The notes under the pieces: model-generated
What the model was told of the DNA's origin: nothing
What the model saw: the letters and a program-made list of their open reading frames with translations, nothing else
Databases searched by the model: none
From: CAYQSU01 sp964420325
GTDB taxonomy: Bacteria; Pseudomonadota; Alphaproteobacteria; Rhodospirillales; Defluviicoccaceae
Length of the DNA stretch: 32,150 bases
Assembly: GCA_964420325.1 (NCBI GenBank)
Contig: CAYQSU010000039.1
Location: 1-32,150, forward strand
Direction: 5' to 3'
Made by a program: the position numbers and the translations under genes
Shown: in pieces, positions 26,111 through 32,150 of the stretch
Numbering within the stretch: the first letter of the stretch is position 1
Layout of the letters: every line of letters begins with the position of its first letter

Positions 26111-26602
26111 GTGCAGTATGGCGACGTCATTTCGGTCCTCCGTGGTTTGCCATTGTTTTCCAAGCTCGATCCGAGCAGGCTGAAGCTCCTGGCTTTTTCA
26201 AGCACCTATCTGACCTTCGAAAAAAGCGAGGATCTGTTCCGCGAGGGTGACGCCGCCGACGGCGCCTATCTCATCGACGAGGGCGAGGTCGACGTGCTTA
26301 TCGTGCGCGAGGATCGCGAGGTCAAGGTCGGCAGCCTCGGCCGGCACGACCTGTTCGGTGAAATGGCGATCATCCTCAAGCAGCCGCGGACGGCGACCAT
26401 TCGCGCGAGCAGCCGTTTGAAGGTGCTCAAGATCGACGCCGAGGTGTTCCTGCGCCTGGTGACGGAGACCCCCGAGGCCGCCCTCGCCGTCATGCGGTCG
26501 CTGAGCGAGAAGATCGCGCGGGCCACGGAGCGCTATCAGCACCTCGAGGCCCGGGTCCACGCGCTGGAAGAGCCCCACAAACCGGAGGGCGTTGGCCACT
26601 GA
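26111..26602 (+). CDS. Stand-alone cyclic nucleotide-binding domain protein
   Basis: A 163-residue protein made almost entirely of one CRP/PKA-type cyclic nucleotide-binding domain. LFSKLDPSRLKLLAF leads into DLFREGDAADGAYLIDEGEVDVLI. The phosphate-binding cassette FGEMAIILKQPRTAT (E84, R93) has the PKA-R spacing, with the Glu for the ribose hydroxyl and the Arg for the cyclic phosphate. A short amphipathic helix follows (LSEKIARATERYQHLEARVHALEE, possibly coiled coil). There is no DNA-binding helix-turn-helix, so it is not a CRP-type regulator. It may bind cAMP or cGMP and act on a partner. The start is GTG 26111, preceded by GGGAGACGGAAG. It sits between the degenerate ABC gene and the transporter gene. 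Confidence 0.88.
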   Translation: MQYGDVISVLRGLPLFSKLDPSRLKLLAFSSTYLTFEKSEDLFREGDAADGAYLIDEGEVDVLIVREDREVKVGSLGRHDLFGEMAIILKQPRTATIRASSRLKVLKIDAEVFLRLVTETPEAALAVMRSLSEKIARATERYQHLEARVHALEEPHKPEGVGH

Positions 26603-26753
26603 CGCTGCCGTTCCCTGCGGCGGCGTGCCGGGACCGTCTCGGGACAGAGCGCGTCGCTACGATCGCGAGTCGCCTGTCCCTGCCACGTCGTTGTTGCCTC
26701 TGCGGGCGCGGCTGGGGCAAACAGGGGGCGCGCTGGGGCAAGGGGGTGGGGTG

Positions 26754-28631
26754 ATGACGGGAGTCGAGCCGTCGTTCCAGATGTGGGCGACCTACGCCAT
26801 CGTCGTGGGCGCGCTCATGCTCTACGCACTCGAGAAGCTGCCGATGGAGGTCGTCTCCGTCGGCGTCGTCTGCGCGCTGCTTGTTCTGTTCCAGCTGATG
26901 CCGGTTGAGGACGCGACCGGCGTCAATGTCCTCGATGCCGCCCGCCTCCTGCAAGGCTTCGCCAACCCGGCGCTGGTCACGGTGCTCGCCCTCCTCGTCA
27001 TGGGACAGGGCATGGTCCGCGCGGGCGTCCTCGACCTGGTGGCGAGAGCCGTCGTCCACCTGGGAGGCGGCGTCCCGTGGTTCTCGCTGTGCCTGGTGCT
27101 CGTTGCCGCGATGGCCATCAGCGCGGTTCTCAACAACATTCCCGTCGTGGTCATCTTCATCCCGATCATGCAGGGTCTGGCGACGCGGTACGGGCGCCCG
27201 CCCAGCCAGGTCATGATCCCCCTGGCCTACGCGGCCGTGCTGGGCGGCATGACGACCCTGGTCGGCTCGTCGACCAACCTCCTGGTCAACAGCGCGATGA
27301 TCGAGCTCGCGGTGAAGCCCTTCGGGTTTTTCGACTTCACCGTTCCCGGCCTCGTCATGGCCGGCTGTGGCCTCCTCTATCTGCTTCTCGTCGCACCCCG
27401 CATCCTGCCGGCACGGGCCGGCCTGGCAGACAGCCTGTTGGCGGGCGGCGGCGGTCGCCAGTTCATCGCTCAGCTCACCGTCACCGCCGACTCGCCGCTG
27501 ATCGGGACGGGCGCGCCGGGCGGCCTGTTCGCGAGCTTGCCCGACATGACCGTGCGCATGGTGCAACGGGGCGAGGAAGCGATCCTGCCGCCCTTCGAGG
27601 GGTTCGCCGCCCAGGCGTCCGATGTCCTGGTGGTGGCGGCGACCCGCAAGGTGCTGACGGAGGCCCTGGCGCGCCGCAACGCTCGGGTGCAGCCGGACGT
27701 CCCGCCGCCGAACGCCGATCGCGAGAGCGCAAGGCCGCGGGCAGCGAACCACGACGGCCTGCCGTGGAGCGGCGAAAGCCAGGTCATGGCCGAGGTGATG
27801 GTCGCCCCGGCATCGCGCTACGAGGGTCAGACCCTGCGGCGGATCGGCTTCCATCATCAGACCCGCTGCGTTGTCTTGGGGATCCAGAGGCGATCGCGCA
27901 TGATCCGGGCGAAGATGACGGACATCCGCCTCGAGGCCGGGGACGTCCTTCTCGTCCAGGGACATGCCGCCGACGTCAACGACCTGAAGGCGAACCGCGA
28001 CGTGATCCTCATCGAGTGGTCCGCCGAGGAGTTGATCGAGCCGACCAACGCCTACATCGCGGCCGCCATCTTCGTCGTTGCCATCGGGCTTGCCGCCGCC
28101 GAGTTGGTGCCGCTGGTCATCGCGACGCTGACCGGCGCCGTCGCCATGGTCGGCAGCGGGATTCTCAACGTGCGCCAGGGCGCGCGCGCCGTCGATCCCA
28201 GGATCGTCACCACCATCGGCGCCGCCTTGGCGATGGGCGTGGCCTTGGAGGCAACCGGCGGCGCCCGCTACGTGGCCGAGAGCATGGTCGCGCTGATGCG
28301 CGGCGCCAGCCCGGCGGTGGTGCTGTCGGTGTTCTTCCTGACGGTGGCGGTGCTGTCGAACATCGTGACCACCAAGGCGGCGGCGGTGCTGTTCACGCCC
28401 ATCGCCGTCGATGTCGCCCGCGCCGCCGGCGTATCCGTCGAGCCGTTCGCGGTCGCCGTGGTGTTCGCCGCCAACTGCTCGTTCGCCTCGCCTCTCGGCT
28501 ATCAGACCAACCTGTTGGTGCTGGGGCCGGGCCACTACCGGTTCATCGACTTCGCGCGCGCCGGCATCCCGCTGATCGGCCTGTTGTGGCTCGCCTTCAG
28601 CCTGTTTGCTCCGTGGTGGTACGGCCTTTGA
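26754..28631 (+). CDS. SLC13-type (ArsB/DASS-like) sodium/anion transporter with central TrkA-C domains
   Basis: A 625-residue membrane protein. The N-terminal half has the helical hairpin LNNIPVVVIFIPI (near 127-140) and the SLC13 substrate motif TTLVGSSTNLLVN (near 168-180). Residues of about 205-400 are soluble and contain two RCK-C/TrkA-C-like modules (GRQFIAQLTVTADSPLIGTG and ESQVMAEVMVAPASRYEGQTL). The C-terminal membrane half repeats the motif as ASPLGYQTNLLV near 580. This order (TM-TrkA_C-TrkA_C-TM) is typical of bacterial SLC13-like carriers for sulfate or dicarboxylates, and the substrate here is not shown. ATG 26754 follows a G-rich ribosome site, with GTG 26751 as alternative. 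It lies about 150 bp after the cNMP-binding gene. Confidence 0.9.
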   Translation: MTGVEPSFQMWATYAIVVGALMLYALEKLPMEVVSVGVVCALLVLFQLMPVEDATGVNVLDAARLLQGFANPALVTVLALLVMGQGMVRAGVLDLVARAVVHLGGGVPWFSLCLVLVAAMAISAVLNNIPVVVIFIPIMQGLATRYGRPPSQVMIPLAYAAVLGGMTTLVGSSTNLLVNSAMIELAVKPFGFFDFTVPGLVMAGCGLLYLLLVAPRILPARAGLADSLLAGGGGRQFIAQLTVTADSPLIGTGAPGGLFASLPDMTVRMVQRGEEAILPPFEGFAAQASDVLVVAATRKVLTEALARRNARVQPDVPPPNADRESARPRAANHDGLPWSGESQVMAEVMVAPASRYEGQTLRRIGFHHQTRCVVLGIQRRSRMIRAKMTDIRLEAGDVLLVQGHAADVNDLKANRDVILIEWSAEELIEPTNAYIAAAIFVVAIGLAAAELVPLVIATLTGAVAMVGSGILNVRQGARAVDPRIVTTIGAALAMGVALEATGGARYVAESMVALMRGASPAVVLSVFFLTVAVLSNIVTTKAAAVLFTPIAVDVARAAGVSVEPFAVAVVFAANCSFASPLGYQTNLLVLGPGHYRFIDFARAGIPLIGLLWLAFSLFAPWWYGL

Positions 28632-28689
28632 TCGTGCACGGCGCCGGGCGCGGGGTGACGCCGGGTGCCTGCCGGCATCAAGTCGCCGA

Positions 28690-28718
28690 TTGACGGCGGT
28701 CCCGGCGCAACCTATAAG
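28690..28718 (+). promoter_or_regulatory. Sigma70-like promoter of serC-serA
   Basis: The -35 box is TTGACG (28690-28695) and the -10 box is TATAAG (28713-28718), separated by exactly 17 bases. Each matches the consensus at five of six positions. Transcription should start near 28725, giving a leader of about 55 bases before the serC ATG. It is the best-looking promoter in the window and makes serC-serA independent of the upstream transporter gene. Confidence 0.7.
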
Positions 28719-28724
28719 CCCGAC

Positions 28725-28779
28725 GGGCCACGGCCTCCCAACGGGCCGCCGCCCATCTGCGAGGATGGGAGTGAATGAC
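28725..28779 (+). ncRNA. Candidate serC-motif leader RNA
   Basis: The leader can form two hairpins. One is CGGCC (28731-28735) with GGCCG (28744-28748). The second is CCCATC (28752-28757) with GATGGG (28764-28769), a six-base loop between them. The second overlaps the GGGAG ribosome site (28767-28771) of serC. A conserved cis-regulatory serC RNA motif has been described upstream of serC-serA operons in alphaproteobacteria. Location and the ribosome-site hairpin fit, but I could not check the consensus. The likely role is translational control of serine biosynthesis. Confidence 0.5.
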
Positions 28780-29955
28780 ATGATCGAGCCTGCTCGGCCG
28801 GGCGTCCGTCCGGCCAATCCCTGGTTCTCCTCTGGTCCCTGCGCCAAGCGCCCCGGCTGGTCGCCGGCGGCTCTTGCCGGCGCCTGCGTCGGGCGTTCGC
28901 ATCGGTCGAAGGCGGGCAAGGCGAAGCTCGCCGAGGTCATCGAGCGAAGTCGCGCCCTGCTCGGACTGCCCGACGGCTACCGCCTCGGCATCGTGCCGGC
29001 CTCGGATACCGGCGCCATGGAGATGGCGATGTGGTCGCTGCTCGGCTGCCGCGGCGTCGACGTGCTGGCGTGGGAGAGCTTCGGCAAGGCGTGGCTCGGC
29101 GACGTGACGAAGCAGCTCAAGATCGCCGACGTCCGCGTCATGGATGCCGACTATGGCGCGCTTCCCGATCTTTCGCGGGTCGATCCGGCCCGCGACGTCG
29201 TCTTCACCTGGAACGGAACGACCTCGGGCGTGTGCGTTCCGGATGGCGACTGGATCATGAGCGACCGCGAGGGGCTCACCCTGTGCGATGCGACGTCGGC
29301 GGTGTTCGCCGTCGACCTGCCGTGGGACAAGCTCGATGTCACGACCTACTCCTGGCAGAAGGTGCTGGGCGGCGAGGCCCAGCACGGCGTATTGATCCTG
29401 AGTCCCAGGGCCGTCGAGCGGCTGGAGACGGTCACCCCGCCATGGCCGCTTCCCAAGATCTTTCAGCTCACCAAGGGCGGCAGGCTGATCGAAGGGATCT
29501 TCCAGGGCGAGACCATCAACACGCCGTCCATGCTCGCGGTCGAGGACATCCTGGACGCGCTCACATGGGCGGAGGGCCTGGGCGGCCGTGCCGCGCTCGT
29601 CGCCCGCACGCGTGAGAACTTCGCCGCGATCGAGGCCTGGGTCGGCAGAACGCCCTGGGTCGGCTTCCTGGCCGAGGATCCGCGGACGCGGTCGCGCACG
29701 TCCGTGTGCCTCAAGGTCGTCGACCCCTGGTTCCTCGCCCAGGACCGTGACCGGCGCGCGGCCGCGGCCAAGCGGATCTCGCAGCTGCTCGAGGCCGAAG
29801 GCGCCGCCTATGACATCGGCGCCTATCGCGACGCACCGCCGGGGCTCCGGATTTGGGCCGGCGCCACGGTCGAGGCGAGGGACATCGAGGCGCTGCTGCC
29901 CTGGCTGGATTGGGCGTACGCCACCGTCAAGGCCGAGACAGCGGCCGCAGCCTGA
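28780..29955 (+). CDS. serC: Phosphoserine aminotransferase (alphaproteobacterial type)
   Basis: A 391-residue cytoplasmic PLP enzyme. It converts 3-phosphohydroxypyruvate and glutamate to O-phosphoserine and 2-oxoglutarate, and also acts in the erythronate-4-phosphate branch of vitamin B6 synthesis in many bacteria. Family features are RPANPWFSSGPCAKRPGWS at the N-terminus, GIVPASDTGAMEMAMWSLLG, FTWNGTTSGV, LCDATSAVFA (cofactor-binding Asp) and the PLP lysine K194 in YSWQKVLGGEAQHG. The length of about 390 matches the alphaproteobacterial subfamily. ATG 28780 is used because GGGAG lies eight bases upstream; ATG 28765 has no spaced site. serA follows after 11 bp, giving an operon for the first two steps of serine synthesis. 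Confidence 0.97.
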   Translation: MIEPARPGVRPANPWFSSGPCAKRPGWSPAALAGACVGRSHRSKAGKAKLAEVIERSRALLGLPDGYRLGIVPASDTGAMEMAMWSLLGCRGVDVLAWESFGKAWLGDVTKQLKIADVRVMDADYGALPDLSRVDPARDVVFTWNGTTSGVCVPDGDWIMSDREGLTLCDATSAVFAVDLPWDKLDVTTYSWQKVLGGEAQHGVLILSPRAVERLETVTPPWPLPKIFQLTKGGRLIEGIFQGETINTPSMLAVEDILDALTWAEGLGGRAALVARTRENFAAIEAWVGRTPWVGFLAEDPRTRSRTSVCLKVVDPWFLAQDRDRRAAAAKRISQLLEAEGAAYDIGAYRDAPPGLRIWAGATVEARDIEALLPWLDWAYATVKAETAAAA

Positions 29956-29966
29956 AGGAACGCGAC

Positions 29967-31544
29967 ATGGTCAAGGTGCTGATCTCCGACAAGATGAGTC
30001 CGCGTGCGGCCGAGATTCTCCGCGCCCGCGGCGTTGACGTGGACGTCAGGACGGGGCTCGCGCCTGACGAGCTCAAGGCCTGCATCGGCGGCTACGACGG
30101 TCTCGCGGTGCGCTCGGAGACCAAGGTTACCGCCGATGTCATCGGCGCGGCGAACGGCCTCAAGGTCATCGGTCGTGCCGGCATCGGCATCGACAACATC
30201 GACCTGGCCGCGGCCACCGAGCGCGGCATCGTGGTGATGAACACGCCGTTCGGCAACTCCATCACCACCGCCGAGCACGCGATCTCGCTGATGCTGGCGC
30301 TGGCGCGCCAGATCCCCCAGGCCAACGCCTCGACCCATGCCGGCCGATGGGAGAAGTCCCGGTTCATGGGCGTGGAGGTGATGGGCAAGACGCTCGGCAT
30401 CATCGGCTGCGGCAACATCGGCTCGGTCGTCGCCGACCGGGCGCAGGGCCTGAAGATGCGCGTCCTTGCCTATGATCCGTTCCTGTCGCCGGAGCGCGCC
30501 GACGACCTCGGCGTCGAGAAGGCCGAGCTCGACGAGCTTCTGGCGCGAGCGGATTTCATCAGCCTGCATGCGCCGGCGACCGAGGCGACGCGCGGCATCA
30601 TCAATGCGCGGTCCATCGCCAAGATGAGGAAGGGGGTGCGGATCATCAACTGCGCCCGCGGAGCCCTCGTCGTCGAGGCCGATCTCAAGGTCGCGCTGGA
30701 AACCGGTCACGTCGCCGGCGCCGCCCTCGACGTGTTCGCCGCGGAGCCCGCCCGTCAGAACATCCTGTTCGGCATGGACCAGGTGATCGCCACGCCGCAC
30801 CTCGGGGCCTCGACGACCGAGGCGCAGGAGAAGGTGGCGCTCCAGGTGGCGGAGCAGATCGCCGACTACCTCGTCGTCGGCTCGGTGGTGAACGCCCTCA
30901 ACATGCCGTCGGTCAGCGCCGAGGACATGCCGAGGCTCAGGCCCTACATGAACGTGGCGCGGCAGATCGGCCGCTTCGCCGGCCAGATCACCGAGACCGC
31001 GATCAAGGCGGTGACGATCGAGTATCAGGGTCAGGCCGCGGAGCTCAACTGCCGTCCGCTGACGGCGCTCGTGCTCGAGGGACTGCTGTCTCCCCTCTTG
31101 GAATCCGTCAACATGGTCAATGCGCCGGCGATCGCCAGGCAAAGGGACATCGGCGTGTCCGAGATCAAGCAGGAGCGGGCCGGCTCCTACCAGACCCTGA
31201 TGCGTCTGGTGGTGACCACCGAGCAGCGGACGCGGAGCGTGTCGGCCACGCTGTTCAACGGCGATGCGGCGCGCATCGTCGAGATCGAGGGCATTCCGAT
31301 GGACGCGCGGTTGGCGCCGAACATGCTGTTCGTCAACAACCGCGACAAGCCGGGGTTCATCGGCTCGCTCGGCACCGCGCTGGGGAGTGCCGGCATCAAC
31401 ATCGCGAGCTTCCACCTCGGCCGGAATCACCCCGGAGGCGACGCCATCGCGCTGATCGAGGTCGACGAACCGCCAGGCGAGGCCGTGCTGAAGCAGGTGC
31501 TTGCCCTGCCCAATGTCGTTCGCGCCCGGGCGCTTCGCTTCTGA
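29967..31544 (+). CDS. serA: D-3-phosphoglycerate dehydrogenase, long type with ASB and ACT domains
   Basis: A 525-residue NAD-dependent dehydrogenase that oxidises 3-phosphoglycerate to 3-phosphohydroxypyruvate, the committed step of serine synthesis. The N-terminal catalytic/NAD-binding unit (about 1-310) has the glycine loop GCGNIGS (G147-G149-G152) and the catalytic set R231 (NCARGAL), E260 (FAAEPA) and H278 (TPHLGAST). An intervening ASB domain (about 315-445) is followed by a C-terminal ACT domain (about 452-525, VNNRDKPGFIGSLGTAL), the usual site of serine feedback control. The length matches the long bacterial form (about 525-530). Spacing of 11 bp from serC, with ribosome site GAAGGAA, supports co-transcription. 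Confidence 0.97.
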   Translation: MVKVLISDKMSPRAAEILRARGVDVDVRTGLAPDELKACIGGYDGLAVRSETKVTADVIGAANGLKVIGRAGIGIDNIDLAAATERGIVVMNTPFGNSITTAEHAISLMLALARQIPQANASTHAGRWEKSRFMGVEVMGKTLGIIGCGNIGSVVADRAQGLKMRVLAYDPFLSPERADDLGVEKAELDELLARADFISLHAPATEATRGIINARSIAKMRKGVRIINCARGALVVEADLKVALETGHVAGAALDVFAAEPARQNILFGMDQVIATPHLGASTTEAQEKVALQVAEQIADYLVVGSVVNALNMPSVSAEDMPRLRPYMNVARQIGRFAGQITETAIKAVTIEYQGQAAELNCRPLTALVLEGLLSPLLESVNMVNAPAIARQRDIGVSEIKQERAGSYQTLMRLVVTTEQRTRSVSATLFNGDAARIVEIEGIPMDARLAPNMLFVNNRDKPGFIGSLGTALGSAGINIASFHLGRNHPGGDAIALIEVDEPPGEAVLKQVLALPNVVRARALRF

Positions 31545-31593
31545 GCCTCCGGCGGCGGGCGCGCCACGCCGGCCGAAGGCGCTGTCGGGTATG

Positions 31594-31626
31594 AAAACGG
31601 CCGCGCGGTCGGCGCCGCGCGGCCGT
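31594..31626 (-). terminator. Rho-independent terminator for the minus-strand gene at the right edge
   Basis: A perfect 12-bp stem, ACGGCCGCGCGG (31597-31608) with CCGCGCGGCCGT (31615-31626), around a six-base loop. Read on the minus strand the stem is followed by TTTT, as in an intrinsic terminator. On the plus strand the run of A lies before the stem and no T-run follows, so serA may be terminated less efficiently here. It lies between the two convergent genes. Confidence 0.7.
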
Positions 31627-31692
31627 CTCGTCGATCGGGCCTGAGGGCCGCTGCCCCGCTCGGCGCGTGACGCCGAGCGGCAGCGAGCGCCC

Positions 31693-32150
31693 TTAGAAAT
31701 CGTCCTCGTCCTCGCCCTCGAGGGGGTACTCCGAATGGTCGTCGTAATCCCGGCAATAGGGATCGGCGGGATAGTCGGCGAACCCGTCGCCATCGTCGTC
31801 CTGATGGTTGCTGCACTGGCTGATCCCGCAGGCGCTGGGGTCGAGGAAGGTGACGGTGAACCATTGCTGCTCGCCCCTTCGCCCCTCGACCGGGCCGGGA
31901 ACGACCTCGATGACGCCCGTGTCGTCGCGGTACAGCGTGGTGCAGTAGCCGAGGAGAGCGTCATTGATGCACTCCTCGAGCGAGTTCGTGAAGGCGTCGC
32001 CGTCCCAGTTGTCGACCGGCTTGCCGCGAGGGTTGAGGCCGGTCACGCCGGTTCGCCCGATCCGGCCGGTGAAGGTGTCGCCGGCCGTCAGCCTGGTGGC
32101 GTCGACCCCGGCGATGGCGGAACAACCGGGCCCAGACCCGAAATCGTAGG
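31693..32150 (-). CDS. C-terminal part of a secreted Asp/Cys-rich protein, partial at the right edge
   Basis: The frame stays open from the right edge to the stop at 31693-31695, so only about 151 C-terminal residues are visible. Six cysteines are present (for example LEECINDALLGYC and PSACGISQCSN). An Asp-rich element near the end, NHQDDDGDGFADYPADPYCRDYDDHSE, resembles the C-x-D-x-DNDGDG-x(n)-DPGC-x(n)-D-x-E calcium-binding-like repeats of secreted bacterial proteins. The tail is strongly acidic (LEGEDEDDF). Cys pairs and Asp repeats suggest an extracellular or periplasmic protein. A GTG at 32046 could be an internal start, but the upstream sequence continues in frame without a stop. No specific function is recognised. 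Confidence 0.65.
   Translation of the reverse strand, partial: YDFGSGPGCSAIAGVDATRLTAGDTFTGRIGRTGVTGLNPRGKPVDNWDGDAFTNSLEECINDALLGYCTTLYRDDTGVIEVVPGPVEGRRGEQQWFTVTFLDPSACGISQCSNHQDDDGDGFADYPADPYCRDYDDHSEYPLEGEDEDDF

Noticed and set aside
26490..28940. Long minus-strand open frame antisense to the SLC13-type gene
   Set aside because: The translation is Arg/His/Asp/Gly-rich without domains, whereas the plus strand encodes a well-formed membrane transporter.
31650..31685. Second GC-rich hairpin (CCGCTCGGCG / CGCCGAGCGG) after serA
   Set aside because: A stem of 10 bp or more is real, but no T-run follows on either strand, so it is not called an intrinsic terminator. It may be an mRNA-stabilising or convergent-end structure.

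Overview
The window reads as chromosomal DNA of a high-GC alphaproteobacterium, probably a Rhodospirillales- or Rhizobiales-like lineage. The reasons are the GC-rich third codon positions, the alphaproteobacterial type of SerC followed directly by SerA, a serC leader resembling the alphaproteobacterial serC RNA motif, and many ATGA/GTGA gene overlaps. There are no insertion sequences, phage genes, CRISPR arrays or rRNA. No stretch longer than about 300 bases lacks a gene.

Left part (1-7620), mostly housekeeping. A mesaconyl-CoA hydratase fragment and a malyl-CoA lyase of the long, Chloroflexus-like type lie on the minus strand. They are followed by a small cytochrome c, a CinA-type molybdopterin-binding protein, two small membrane proteins whose stop codons overlap, a secreted histidine phosphatase, a tRNA-Leu(TAA), class II fructose-bisphosphate aldolase, a D-cysteine desulfhydrase-like PLP enzyme, an unknown helical protein and a GYD-domain protein.

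Middle part (7652-21301), a run of twelve minus-strand genes in nearly unbroken order. In transcription order they are a SAM methyltransferase, four glycosyltransferases (two MurG-like, two GT4), a polysaccharide deacetylase-like protein, a small PH-like membrane protein, and a complete family-5 ABC importer (fused ATPase, binding protein, two permeases). The run ends in a second methyltransferase homologous to the first. Several junctions overlap or lie within a few bases. The block looks like a system that builds or modifies a surface glycan or glycoconjugate and takes up an oligosaccharide or peptide.

Right part (21505-28631), divergent from the glycan block across a 203-bp spacer holding a nested palindrome. 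It encodes an FkbH-like HAD protein with an unusual N-terminal five-cysteine cluster, an 883-residue-class ABC exporter, a stand-alone cyclic-nucleotide-binding protein and an SLC13-type transporter. The exporter's nucleotide-binding domain has lost the Walker A lysine, the catalytic glutamate and the switch histidine, and it carries a roughly 300-residue internally duplicated insertion. This is the most unusual part of the window: it looks like a non-hydrolysing, possibly cNMP-responsive ABC protein tied to glycan production.

Right end (28690-32150). A good sigma70-like promoter and a structured leader precede serC-serA (serine biosynthesis from 3-phosphoglycerate). A strong minus-strand terminator follows, then the C-terminal end of a secreted Asp/Cys-rich protein that runs off the window.
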